Below are positions 24,669-32,518 of a DNA stretch of 64,000 bases, piece by piece; position 1 is the stretch's first letter; each line of letters begins with the position of its first letter. The notes beneath the pieces were generated by a model. It had not been told where the DNA came from and did not search any database. It worked only from the letters and a program-made list of their open reading frames with translations. Source of the stretch: Pseudonocardia benzenivorans CB1190 (GTDB lineage Bacteria; Actinomycetota; Actinomycetes; Mycobacteriales; Pseudonocardiaceae); contig NC_015312.1 of the NCBI RefSeq assembly GCF_000196675.2, positions 4,774,001 through 4,838,000 on the forward strand. Reading direction: 5' to 3'. The position numbers and the translations under genes are program-made.

Positions 24669-25087
24669 CCGATCCGCGGCCCGTGGTGCGGATGCGTTCG
24701 ACGCGGCAGCGGGCCGCGGTGTCCGCGCTGCTCGACGAGCTCGACGACTTCCGCTCGGCCCAGGAGATCCACGACGCGCTGCGCCGCTCCGGCGAGGGCA
24801 TCGGCCTGACGACGGTCTACCGCACCCTGCAGGCGCTGGCCGACAGCGGCGAGGTCGACGTGCTGCGGATGGGCGGCGGCGAGGCCGTCTACCGTCGGTG
24901 CGGCACCGGCGAGCACCACCACCACCTGGTCTGCCGGCACTGCGGGACGGCGGTGGAGATCGACGGGCCCGACGTCGAACGCTGGGCCGACAAGCTCGCG
25001 GCCGAGCACGGGTTCACCGAGGTGAGCCACACCGTCGAGATCTTCGGCGTCTGCCGGGACTGCGCGGGGACCGCCGCCCGGCGCTGA
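24665..25087 (+). CDS. zur: Fur family regulator, probable Zur (FurB)
   Basis: The product is 140 aa. The N-terminal winged helix (TRQRAAVSALLDELDDFRSAQEIHDALRRSG) leads to the regulatory HHHHLVCRHCG metal site and the structural zinc pairs CRHC and CRDC. The arrangement with smtB upstream matches mycobacterial furB (zur), the zinc-uptake repressor. A role as Fur sensing iron is unlikely given this context. Confidence 0.92.
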   Translation: MTDPRPVVRMRSTRQRAAVSALLDELDDFRSAQEIHDALRRSGEGIGLTTVYRTLQALADSGEVDVLRMGGGEAVYRRCGTGEHHHHLVCRHCGTAVEIDGPDVERWADKLAAEHGFTEVSHTVEIFGVCRDCAGTAARR

Positions 25088-25121
25088 CCACGGCGGGCGG
25101 CGACGTCCGTAGGGTGGCGTC

Positions 25122-25907
25122 GTGCCCTTCCAGCCACCCGCCCCGCACCCGTCGGGCGCCCGGCCGCCTGCCATCCCGCCCGAGCTCGTGCCCAACCACG
25201 TCGCGCTGGTCATGGACGGCAACGGCCGCTGGGCCAACGCCCGCGGGCTCCCCCGGATCGAGGGCCACCGCCGGGGCGAGGCGTCGCTGATGGACGTCGC
25301 CCGCGGGTGCATCGACATCGGCGTGAAGTGGCTGTCCGCCTACGCGTTCTCGACGGAGAACTGGAAGCGCTCACCCGACGAGGTCCGCTTCCTGATGGGC
25401 TTCAACCGCGACGTGATCCGCCGCCGGGTCGACGAGATGCACGCGATGGGCGTGCGCGTCCGCTGGGCCGGCCGGCGCCCGCGGCTGTGGCGCAGCGTGA
25501 TCCGCGAGCTCGAGGTCGCGGAGGAGAAGACCCGGCACAACGACGTCCTCACCCTGACGATGTGCGTCAACTACGGCGGGCGGGCCGAGATCGCCGACGC
25601 CGTGCGGCAGATCGCCCGGCTCGTCGCCGAGGGCAGGCTCAAGCCCGACAAGATCGACGAACGCACGATCGCCCGGTACCTCGACGAGCCGGACATGCCC
25701 GACGTCGACCTGTTCGTACGCAGCTCCGGCGAGCAGCGGACGTCGAACTTCCTGCTCTGGCAGTCCGCCTACGCGGAGATGGTCTTCCTCGACACGCTCT
25801 TCCCGGACTTCGACCGTCGCCACATCTGGGAGGCGATCGAGATCTACGCGCGGCGCGATCGCCGGTTCGGCGGGGCGGTCGACAGGTCCGAGGGGGCGGG
25901 CGCGTGA
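25122..25907 (+). CDS. uppS: Polyprenyl diphosphate synthase (UppS/decaprenyl type)
   Basis: The product is 261 aa and belongs to the cis-prenyltransferase family. The catalytic MDGNGRWA motif lies near residue 32, followed by GHRRGEASL, the AYAFSTENWKRS segment and the late RSSGEQRTSNFLLWQSAYAEM motif, read in parts. In mycobacteria the ortholog next to recO makes long-chain decaprenyl diphosphate, the lipid carrier for cell-wall synthesis. The GTG at 25122 is the start. The product is membrane-associated but has no transmembrane helix. Confidence 0.95.
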   Translation: MPFQPPAPHPSGARPPAIPPELVPNHVALVMDGNGRWANARGLPRIEGHRRGEASLMDVARGCIDIGVKWLSAYAFSTENWKRSPDEVRFLMGFNRDVIRRRVDEMHAMGVRVRWAGRRPRLWRSVIRELEVAEEKTRHNDVLTLTMCVNYGGRAEIADAVRQIARLVAEGRLKPDKIDERTIARYLDEPDMPDVDLFVRSSGEQRTSNFLLWQSAYAEMVFLDTLFPDFDRRHIWEAIEIYARRDRRFGGAVDRSEGAGA

Positions 25908-26299
25908 CCGACATCGCCGACATGCTCGATCTCGCCCGGCGGGCACTGGAGCGCTTCCACGAGGTGCAGGTCGACGACGACGGGGCGGTGACGTTCGTGC
26001 ACGGGGCCGTGCCGTGCGTCGTGCAGGGGCTCGAGCTCGAGGAGGGCCTGCCCGTCCTCAACGTCACCTGCGTCGTGGCCTGGGACCTGTCGCTGGAGCT
26101 CGACGTGCCCACCCGCGTCGCGATGGGCGCGGGCGAGGGCCTGTTCGGGACCCCCCGCGTCGTGCGCGGGGACAACGGCTGGGACGTGACGTTGCGCTAC
26201 GCCTTCCCCGTCGCGGGCCTGCAGGAGAAGCCGCTGGGGACGCTGCTGATGCTCGTCGCGGGACACGCCTCGGCCCTGCGCGCCGAGCTGGTGGACTGA
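25904..26299 (+). CDS. YbjN / type III secretion chaperone-like protein
   Basis: The product is 131 aa with alternating strands and helices: ARRALERFHEVQVDDDGAVTFVHG, LNVTCVVAWDLSLELDVPTRVAM and LLMLVAGHASALRAEL. This is the small alpha/beta fold of YbjN and CesT-like proteins that are frequent in actinobacteria. The function is unknown. The GTG overlaps the uppS stop by 4 nt, so the two are co-translated. Confidence 0.75.
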   Translation: MTDIADMLDLARRALERFHEVQVDDDGAVTFVHGAVPCVVQGLELEEGLPVLNVTCVVAWDLSLELDVPTRVAMGAGEGLFGTPRVVRGDNGWDVTLRYAFPVAGLQEKPLGTLLMLVAGHASALRAELVD

Positions 26300-26361
26300 G
26301 CCGCAGCCGCGGTCCTGTCGGAGCGGGCGCGCCCGCGGCAGCGCCGCGACCCGTGACGAGC

Positions 26362-26375
26362 AGCCGCCGGCGGCT
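26362..26375 (+). terminator. Palindrome after the YbjN-like gene
   Basis: AGCCGCCGGCGGCT is a perfect 14-bp palindrome followed by CCTTCC. A second one, GCGGGCGCGCCCGC at 26323-26336, precedes it. Both lie between convergent genes and could end either transcript. Confidence 0.4.
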
Positions 26376-26380
26376 CCTTC

Positions 26381-26833
26381 CTACCCGGGGACGTCCGCGA
26401 GCAGCCAGGACACCTCGACGGACAGCTGGGCGGGGTCGTCACGGTGCGGGCCGTAGACCTCCCAGCGCGACCCCGCCGGCTGCCGACCCGCTGCGCGGCA
26501 CCAGGTCCCGAGGGCCCGATGGGCGGCGCCGAGCCCGGTGTAGGGCCCGCGGTGGACCGTCGTCGCGACCGGCCCGGCCGGAAGACCGGACGCCACCACC
26601 CGGCCCGACGGTCGTACTCCGCCCGGCGCCAGGACGCCGACCTCGATGTGCAGCCCGGCGACGGTGTCGCGGTAGAGCATGACGTTGCGGCAACCGCTCA
26701 CGACCCCCGCGGAGCGGAGGAGGGCCCAGACCTCGTCGAGCAGCCCCGGCCACACCTCGGAGACGCGCTCCGGGCTGGTCAGCGCCGCGACGACGAGCGT
26801 CGGCCTGCCCTCGACCCGCTCCTCGACGACCAC
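26381..26833 (-). CDS. GyrI-like small-molecule-binding domain protein
   Basis: The product is 150 aa. LLDEVWALLRSAGVVSGCRNVMLYRD is followed by LHIEVGVLAP and TTVHRGPYTGLGAAHRALGTWC, the HxGPYxxL pattern of GyrI/SOUL-like folds such as the effector domain of MerR and AraC regulators. A DNA-binding domain is absent, so it stands alone as a ligand-binding protein or weak hydrolase. The GTG start at 26833 has a GGGCGA purine stretch before it. Confidence 0.75.
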   Translation of the reverse strand: MVVEERVEGRPTLVVAALTSPERVSEVWPGLLDEVWALLRSAGVVSGCRNVMLYRDTVAGLHIEVGVLAPGGVRPSGRVVASGLPAGPVATTVHRGPYTGLGAAHRALGTWCRAAGRQPAGSRWEVYGPHRDDPAQLSVEVSWLLADVPG

Positions 26834-26941
26834 TCGCCCATCGTGGCCCGTGCCGGCGCGCGGCGGAACCTGCCCGCCGCCGGTGCCGTTGGTGCGGGTC
26901 CGGGACGGCGCAGGGAGCCGCCCCGGACCCGAGTTCGCGGG

Positions 26942-27550
26942 TCAGGCGTCGATGTGCACGAGCGGCAGCGAGCTCAGCTGCGCGGGGTTCATCGCGGATG
27001 CCGCTGCCAGCACCTTCTGCTGGGCCTCCTGCATCCGCGCGTCGAGCAGCCCGGACAGCCCGTAGGCGATCCGGCCGAGCTGGCGGACGGCGGTGTCGTC
27101 GACGATCGGCTGGGTTGCCGACACGACGGCGACACCCGTCGGGGCGCCCGCGTTGTTCTGGGCGACGCCGACGGTGAACGTCTCGCGGGGGTTGGTGTGC
27201 CGGGAGGCGTAGTGGTCGCGGAGCTTCTTGATCAGCCCGTGGAACTCGCCGACCTGGCCGTCCATCTTCAGCTCGGCCAGATCCGCGTCCTTCAGCACCT
27301 CGGTGCGGCCGGAGAAGCACCGCACGTAGGCGACGAGCGCGCCCGTCCAGAGCGCCTCGACGACGACGGGCTCGGGGTTGTTCGCGAGCGTCGACACCAG
27401 GTGCTCACAGCACTGCAGCACGTACTGCAGGTCCTCGAAGACGGCGGCCATCTTCGTCAGCTCCGCCGACTCCGGGGTGTCCATGCGCCGTACCGACGCC
27501 GGGGCCTCCTCGGTGTCGGTCGCGCCGGTCGTCCCGTTCGTGTCGGCCAC
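26942..27550 (-). CDS. Conserved hypothetical actinobacterial protein
   Basis: The product is 202 aa, predicted soluble and mostly helical: TKMAAVFEDLQYVLQCCEHLVSTL, GQVGEFHGLIKKLRDHYASRHTNPRETF and LSGLLDARMQEAQQKVLAAASAMNPAQL. A short beta segment (VVVEALWTGALVAYVRCF) lies between. No catalytic motif is visible and I do not recognise the family. The GTG at 27550 follows a GGGGG RBS. It lies downstream of recO on the same strand with a gap of about 117 bp, so it may be separately transcribed. Confidence 0.75.
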   Translation of the reverse strand: MADTNGTTGATDTEEAPASVRRMDTPESAELTKMAAVFEDLQYVLQCCEHLVSTLANNPEPVVVEALWTGALVAYVRCFSGRTEVLKDADLAELKMDGQVGEFHGLIKKLRDHYASRHTNPRETFTVGVAQNNAGAPTGVAVVSATQPIVDDTAVRQLGRIAYGLSGLLDARMQEAQQKVLAAASAMNPAQLSSLPLVHIDA

Positions 27551-27667
27551 ATTGCCCCCTGCTGTTCGTGCACTGCACTGCGTGAGGCCGCAGGCTAACC
27601 CCGGAACCGGACAGCGGCGATCTCGATATGAGACGCCGGTCACGGCGATCTTCGGCTCGTGAGCGGC

Positions 27668-28408
27668 TCACAGGGGGGCGCGGCGCTCCACCAGGGGCAG
27701 TGAGCGGAGCTGGCGTTCCAGGTGCCACTGCAGGTGCGCCGCGACCAGGCCGGAGGTGTCGCGGCGGGTCGTGGGCGCCGAGGCGTCGGCGGCGTCCCAG
27801 TCGCCGTGCAGGAGCGCGTCGAGCAGCGTGAACGTCTCCGCGGAGGGCAGCACCGAGCCCGGCGGGCGGCACCGCGGGCACACCGCTCCCCCGCCGGCGA
27901 CGCTGAACGCGCGGTGCGGGCCAGGCTCGGCGCACTTGGCGCACTCCGTGATCGCCGGCGCCCATCCGGCGTGGCTCATGGCGCGCAGCAGGAACGCGTC
28001 GAGGACGAGCGAGGGGTCGCGCTCGCGGCCCGCCATCGCCCGGATCGCACCGACGAGCAGCAGGTAGACCCGCAGCGCCGGCTCGCCCTCCTCGGAGACG
28101 AGCCGGTCGGCGGTCTCGAGGATCGCGCAGCCCGCCGTGTAGCGGCCGTAGTCGTCGACGATGCCGGCACCGAACGCGTCGACCGTCTCGGCCTGCGTGA
28201 CGACGTCGAGGCTGCGGCCGGTGTAGCACTGCACGTCGACGTGGTTGAACGGCTCGAGCCGGGCCCCCCAGCGCGACCGGGTGCGGCGCACGCCCTTGGC
28301 GACGGCGCGCAGCTTCCCGTGCCGGCGCGTCAGCAGCGTGACGATCCGGTCGGCCTCGCCCAGCTTCTGCACGCGCAGCACCACCCCGGTGTCGCGGTAC
28401 AGCCCCAC
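27668..28408 (-). CDS. recO: DNA repair protein RecO
   Basis: The product is 246 aa. The N-terminal OB fold (YRDTGVVLRVQKLGEADRIVTLLTRRHGKLRAVAKGVRRTRSRWGARLEPF, in parts) is diagnostic. The C-terminal helical domain carries a C4 zinc site (CAKCAEPG ... CPRCR). RecO loads RecA on SSB-coated DNA in the RecFOR pathway. The start is the GTG at 28408. In mycobacteria recO lies next to uppS; here two genes separate them. Confidence 0.95.
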   Translation of the reverse strand: MGLYRDTGVVLRVQKLGEADRIVTLLTRRHGKLRAVAKGVRRTRSRWGARLEPFNHVDVQCYTGRSLDVVTQAETVDAFGAGIVDDYGRYTAGCAILETADRLVSEEGEPALRVYLLLVGAIRAMAGRERDPSLVLDAFLLRAMSHAGWAPAITECAKCAEPGPHRAFSVAGGGAVCPRCRPPGSVLPSAETFTLLDALLHGDWDAADASAPTTRRDTSGLVAAHLQWHLERQLRSLPLVERRAPL

Positions 28409-28477
28409 CGGGCGAGCGTACGTGGCGCGCCGCGGCCCGTCGCCCACCGCGCCGCGCCCGTGTACGACGATCCTCCC

Positions 28478-29242
28478 GTGTCCGAACCCACGCAGTCCCG
28501 GCCCACCGAACCCGACGACGCCGAGCGCGCCCGGACGCTGCTGGCCGCGACGTCGTCGGCGCTGCTGTCGACGATCGCCCTCGACCCGCCGGGCACACCG
28601 TTCGGGTCGGTCGTCGCGCACGCGGGCGACGACGCCGGCCGCCCCCTGCTGTGCCTGTCCGACCTCGCCGAACACAGCCGCAACCTGGCCGCGGACGGCC
28701 GGGCGTCGCTGCTGGTCACCGACGTCGGCGTCGGCGATCCCCTGGACCGCGCGCGGGCGACGCTGCTGGGGGTCGTCACCCGGCTCGACGGGGCCGCGGC
28801 GGCCGCCGCGCTGGAGCGCTACCGCGCCGCGCATCCGCACGCCGGGTTCACCGGGTTCCACGACTTCCGGATGTACCGCCTGGACGTCACGGCGGTGCGG
28901 TTCGTCGGGGGCTTCGCCCGGATGAGCTGGGTCGACGCCGCCGCCTACGCCGCGGCCCGGCCCGACCCGCTGCTGGCGCACCGCGACGGGATCCTCGACC
29001 ACATGAACTCCGACCATGCCGACGCGCTCGTCGACATCAGCCGGGTGCTCGGTGGGCAGCCGGACGCGGAGTCGGCGCTGATGACCGGCGTCGACCGTTA
29101 CGGGTTCGACGTGCATGTCACCGGGCCCGGCGGCGCCGGCGCGACGGCGCGGATCCCGTTCGGCGCCACCGCCGACACCCCGGGCGAGGTCCGCGACGCC
29201 CTGGTCCGGATGGCCCGTCACGCGCGGCCCGTCGAGGAATAG
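28478..29242 (+). CDS. HugZ-like heme-binding/pyridoxamine oxidase-fold protein
   Basis: The product is 254 aa. The N-terminal split-barrel FMN-binding-like domain (ARTLLAATSSALLSTIALDPPGTPFGSVV ... LSDLAEHSRNLAADGRASLLV, in parts) joins a DUF2470 domain (DHMNSDHADALVDISRVLGG, ending VRDALVRMARHARP). This two-domain form is shared with HugZ-type heme oxygenases and plant GluTR-binding protein. The GTG at 28478 may be leaderless, as a TACGAC -10-like element lies 17 nt upstream. It is divergent from recO. Confidence 0.85.
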   Translation: MSEPTQSRPTEPDDAERARTLLAATSSALLSTIALDPPGTPFGSVVAHAGDDAGRPLLCLSDLAEHSRNLAADGRASLLVTDVGVGDPLDRARATLLGVVTRLDGAAAAAALERYRAAHPHAGFTGFHDFRMYRLDVTAVRFVGGFARMSWVDAAAYAAARPDPLLAHRDGILDHMNSDHADALVDISRVLGGQPDAESALMTGVDRYGFDVHVTGPGGAGATARIPFGATADTPGEVRDALVRMARHARPVEE

Positions 29243-29273
29243 GATCGGTGGTCCACGCCACCCGAGGAGCGCG

Positions 29274-29927
29274 ATGTCGCAGGACCAGTCCGGAAACGAC
29301 CCGACGGCGGCGTCGCGCGACGCGCACGGCTCGCCGGCGCAGGACCCGACGGCGACGCCGTGGGGCACCACGGGCGACCCGGTGAGCTTCGAGAAGAAGG
29401 CGTCGCACGACGACGCGACGACCTCGATCCCCGGCCCGGGGCCGACGCCGGGCTGGGACCCCAACGCCTACCAGAACCCGTATGGCCAGAACCCGTACGG
29501 CCAGAACCCGTACGGCCAGGACCCCTACGGCGGCCCCGGGTCCGCGCAGCCCGGCTACGGCGCCCCGCAGCAGGGCTGGGACCCCAACGCGTACCCGCCC
29601 CCGGGCTACGCGCAGCAGTACTCCGGCTACGACCAGCAGGCCGCCTACGGCGCCTACCCCGCCTACCAGCAGCCGGCGTATCCCGTCCAGCCGCCGACGA
29701 ACACCATGGCGATCCTGTCGCTGATCTTCGCGTTCGTCTTCCCGGTGCTCGGCCTGGTCTTCGGGTTCGTCGCGAAGAGCCAGATCCGGTCCAGCGGCGA
29801 GTCCGGGGACGGCCTCGCGATGGCCGGGATCATCATCAGCGTCGTGTTCATCGCGCTGTTCGTGCTGTTCTTCGTGTTCATCTTCGGGATCATCGGCGCG
29901 GCCGCGTCGTCGGTCCCCTACAACTGA
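29274..29927 (+). CDS. DUF4190 membrane protein with NPYGQ repeats
   Basis: The product is 217 aa. A disordered N-terminal half, rich in Pro, Tyr, Gly and Gln, contains four NPYGQ-type repeats (about residues 68-86). Two transmembrane helices follow (MAILSLIFAFVFPVLGLVFGFVA and IIISVVFIALFVLFFVFIFGII) as in DUF4190 proteins. Proline/glycine/tyrosine-rich cytoplasmic arms on small membrane proteins are frequent in actinobacteria and are suspected to help organise the cell envelope. The RBS GAGGAG lies 6 nt before the ATG. Confidence 0.85.
   Translation: MSQDQSGNDPTAASRDAHGSPAQDPTATPWGTTGDPVSFEKKASHDDATTSIPGPGPTPGWDPNAYQNPYGQNPYGQNPYGQDPYGGPGSAQPGYGAPQQGWDPNAYPPPGYAQQYSGYDQQAAYGAYPAYQQPAYPVQPPTNTMAILSLIFAFVFPVLGLVFGFVAKSQIRSSGESGDGLAMAGIIISVVFIALFVLFFVFIFGIIGAAASSVPYN
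29472..29531 (+). repeat. Four 15-bp in-frame tandem repeats (NPYGQ)
   Basis: CAGAACCCGTAYGGC occurs three times in a row with one T/C difference, then a fourth diverged copy (CAGGACCCCTACGGC). Each unit codes one pentapeptide of the disordered arm. Copy number is likely to vary between strains. Confidence 0.85.
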
Positions 29928-29933
29928 CGCGCT

Positions 29934-29959
29934 CGGGGCCCCGGACGACCGAGGCCCCG
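29934..29959. terminator. Convergent hairpin between DUF4190 gene and era
   Basis: CGGGGCC (29934-29940) and GGCCCCG (29953-29959) form a 7-bp stem with a 12-nt loop between two convergent stops. Confidence 0.5.
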
Positions 29960-29967
29960 CGGCGTCC

Positions 29968-30897
29968 TCAGAAGCCGAGCTTGCGCAGCTGGCGCGGATC
30001 GCGCTGCCAGTCCTTCGCGACGGTCACGTGCAGGTCCAGGTAGACCTTCACCCCGAGCAGTGCCTCGATCTGCCGACGGGCGGCGCTGCCCACGTGCCGC
30101 AGCCGCTCCCCGCCGCGCCCGATGACGATGCCCTTCTGGCTCTGCCGCTCGACGTAGATGGTGGCGTGCACGTCGAGCATCGGGGAGTCCTTCGGGCGGT
30201 CCTCGCGCTCGATCATCTCCTGCACGACGACCGCGATCGAGTGCGGCAGCTCGTCGCGCACGCCCTCGAGTGCGGCCTCCCGGACCAGCTCGGCGACGAG
30301 GATCTCCTCGGGCTCGTCGGTGAGCTCGCCGTCGGGGTAGAGCGGCGGCCCCTCGGGCAGCCGGGCCACCAGCAGGTCGGCCAGCAGCCCGACCTGGAAG
30401 CCGTCGACCGCCGAGACCGGCACGACCTCGGCGAACCCGATGTCGAGCGCCGTCAGCTCGGTGAGCCGCTCGGCGACCTGTTCCGGCTTCGCGAGGTCGG
30501 TCTTGGTGACGATGCCGAGCACCGGGGTCCGCCCGGCCACGGCCTTCATCTCGGCGGCGATGAACTCGTCACCACGGCCGACGGGCACGTCCGCGGGCAC
30601 GCAGAACCCGATGACGTCGACCTCGGCCCAGGTCTCGCGGACCAGGTCGTTGAGCCGGGACCCGAGCAGGGTGCGTGGCTTGTGCAGCCCCGGGGTGTCG
30701 ACCACGACGAGCTGCGCGTCGGGCCGGTGCACGATGCCGCGGATGGCGTGCCGGGTCGTCTGCGGCTTGCTCGACGTGATCGCGATCTTCTGCCCGAGCA
30801 GCGCGTTGGTCAGCGTCGACTTGCCGGCGTTGGGCCGGCCGACGAAGCAGGCGAAGCCGGAGCGGTGGTCGTCGGGCCAGGTGCCGAAGCCGGTCAC
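29968..30897 (-). CDS. era: GTPase Era
   Basis: The product is 309 aa. G1 GRPNAGKST, G2 region with TTRHAIRG, G3 DTPGLHKP and G4 TKTDL are intact. The C-terminal KH domain has GIVIGRGGERLRHVGSAARRQIE. Era binds 16S rRNA and helps mature the 30S subunit. The GTG at 30897 overlaps the stop of the L-2-hydroxyglutarate oxidase gene. From memory, Rv2364c is the mycobacterial counterpart, with the same upstream ybeY-CorC-deaminase-like genes. Confidence 0.97.
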   Translation of the reverse strand: MTGFGTWPDDHRSGFACFVGRPNAGKSTLTNALLGQKIAITSSKPQTTRHAIRGIVHRPDAQLVVVDTPGLHKPRTLLGSRLNDLVRETWAEVDVIGFCVPADVPVGRGDEFIAAEMKAVAGRTPVLGIVTKTDLAKPEQVAERLTELTALDIGFAEVVPVSAVDGFQVGLLADLLVARLPEGPPLYPDGELTDEPEEILVAELVREAALEGVRDELPHSIAVVVQEMIEREDRPKDSPMLDVHATIYVERQSQKGIVIGRGGERLRHVGSAARRQIEALLGVKVYLDLHVTVAKDWQRDPRQLRKLGF

Positions 30898-32153
30898 GCG
30901 GCGGCCCGCCCGGTCAGCGGCCCGAGGGTCTCGCCCGTCAGGCGCTGCAGGATCTCGCGACCGATGGGCAGCGCCGCGGTCGCGGCCGGCGACGGCGCGT
31001 TGAGCACGTGCAGCACGGCACCGTCCCCGTGGCCCTGCTCGACGAACAGGAAGTCGTCGACCAGCGACCCGTCGGGCCGGACGGCCTGCGCGCGGACGCC
31101 GGCACCGGCCGGGGACAGGTCCTCGGCCCGCACCTCGGGCAGCATCCGCTGCAGCCGCCGGACCATCGCCTTCGGCGAGAGGGATCGGCGCACCTCGCCG
31201 AGGCCGTAACGCCAGTGCCTGCGGGCGAGACCGATCGTCCCGGAGTAGGCCAGCGAGCCCAGCAGCTCCTTGGGCTTCACCACACCCCACGAGTAGCCCT
31301 CCCGGGCCATCGCGAGGACGGCGTTGGGGCCGGCGTGGACGTGCCCGTCGATCCCGCGGGTGGCGTGCACGCCCAGGAACGGGAACGCCGGGTCGGGCAC
31401 CGGGTAGATCAGGCCCTTGACCAGCTCGGCGGCCGACTCGGAAAAGCCTGCGTACTCGCCGCGGAACGGCACGATCCGCACGCCGGGGTCGGCACCCGCG
31501 GCCCGGGCCAGCTCGTCGCCGCGCAGGCCCGCGCAGACCACGACCTGACGGCCGAGGACGTCGCCGCCGACGGTGCGCACCACGACGTCGGACGCCCGGC
31601 GGGCGATCCCGGTGACGGCGCGGCCGGTGTGCACCTCGCCGCCCTCCTTGCCGACCAGCTCGCCGATCTTCTCCGCGATCAGCCGGAAGTCGCAGATGCC
31701 CGTCGACGGCACGTGGAGCGCGGCGAGCCCGCGCACGTGCGGCTCGTGGGTCCGCATGCCCGCCGCGTCGAGCTCGTGGGTCTCGACGCCGTTGGCCTTC
31801 CCGCGGCGGGCCAGCTCGGCCATCCGCGGCAGTTCGTCGGGCTCGGTCGCGACGACCAGCTTGCCGCTCACCCGGTGCGGCAGGTCGTGCGCGCGGCAGA
31901 AGGCGACGGTCTCCGCGCAGCCCGCGACCGCCAGCCGGGCCTTCGCCCCGCCCGGGGCGTAGTAGAGCCCGGAGTGGATCACGTTGGAGTTGCGGCCGGT
32001 CTGGTGGTCGGCCAGCCGCGGTTCGCGTTCCAGCACCACGACCGACCGGCCGGTGCGGACGACCGCGTGCGCCGTGGCCAGGCCGACGATGCCGCCGCCG
32101 ACGACGACCACGTCGGCACGCGGCGTCGGCGGCAGCGCCGCGGGAGCGTTCAC
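30894..32153 (-). CDS. lhgO: L-2-hydroxyglutarate oxidase
   Basis: The product is 419 aa and a DAO-type flavoprotein. The FAD-binding GGGIVGLATAHAV motif lies near residue 19, then HQTGRNSNVIHSGLYY, the LhgO signature, and a C-terminal GDGAVLHVLNAPSPAATAALPIGREI. The enzyme oxidises L-2-hydroxyglutarate to 2-oxoglutarate and passes electrons to quinone. It is inserted between the deaminase-like gene and era with 4-nt overlaps on both sides, so it is firmly part of the era operon here. That position is not what I recall from mycobacteria. Confidence 0.93.
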   Translation of the reverse strand: MNAPAALPPTPRADVVVVGGGIVGLATAHAVVRTGRSVVVLEREPRLADHQTGRNSNVIHSGLYYAPGGAKARLAVAGCAETVAFCRAHDLPHRVSGKLVVATEPDELPRMAELARRGKANGVETHELDAAGMRTHEPHVRGLAALHVPSTGICDFRLIAEKIGELVGKEGGEVHTGRAVTGIARRASDVVVRTVGGDVLGRQVVVCAGLRGDELARAAGADPGVRIVPFRGEYAGFSESAAELVKGLIYPVPDPAFPFLGVHATRGIDGHVHAGPNAVLAMAREGYSWGVVKPKELLGSLAYSGTIGLARRHWRYGLGEVRRSLSPKAMVRRLQRMLPEVRAEDLSPAGAGVRAQAVRPDGSLVDDFLFVEQGHGDGAVLHVLNAPSPAATAALPIGREILQRLTGETLGPLTGRAAA

Positions 32154-32518
32154 TCCGACGCCTCTGCCGTCCCGGCCGCTTCGGGGGCCAGCACGCGCAC
32201 GACGGCGCCCGACGCGTCGGCCAGGATCACCGGCGCCGCGGGGGCGAGGTCGCGGACGGCCGCGACCGAGGCGTCGTCGACGGCGTCGGACGTGCTGACG
32301 ACGGCCGCGGCCTCGAGGCCCGGCGCGCCGCTGGACACCGCTGCGGCCACGGCGGCCTGCAGCGCGGTGAGCTGCAGCGACGGCAGCCCGACGGTCGCGG
32401 CGGCGTAGGTGCGACCGTCGGTGTCGCGGACCGCGGCCCCCTCGGCGGCGCCGGTGCGCGCCCGCGACGAGCGGGCCAACGTGACGATCTTGGCGTCCTC
32501 AGGATCGAGGTCGGACAT
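32150..32518 (-). CDS. Cytidine-deaminase-fold protein lacking the catalytic zinc site
   Basis: The product is 122 aa. The order of strands (ARTGAAEGAAVRDTDGRTYAAATVGLPSLQLTALQAAVAAAVSSG, in parts) follows the CDA fold, but the C/HAE motif is replaced by LTALQAAVAA and no PCxxC is present. It therefore should not deaminate. Genes of this type lie between the CorC-like gene and era in mycobacteria (Rv2365c position, from memory). Its 5' end overlaps the CorC-like gene by 20 bp. A structural or regulatory role is possible. Confidence 0.75.
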   Translation of the reverse strand: MSDLDPEDAKIVTLARSSRARTGAAEGAAVRDTDGRTYAAATVGLPSLQLTALQAAVAAAVSSGAPGLEAAAVVSTSDAVDDASVAAVRDLAPAAPVILADASGAVVRVLAPEAAGTAEASE

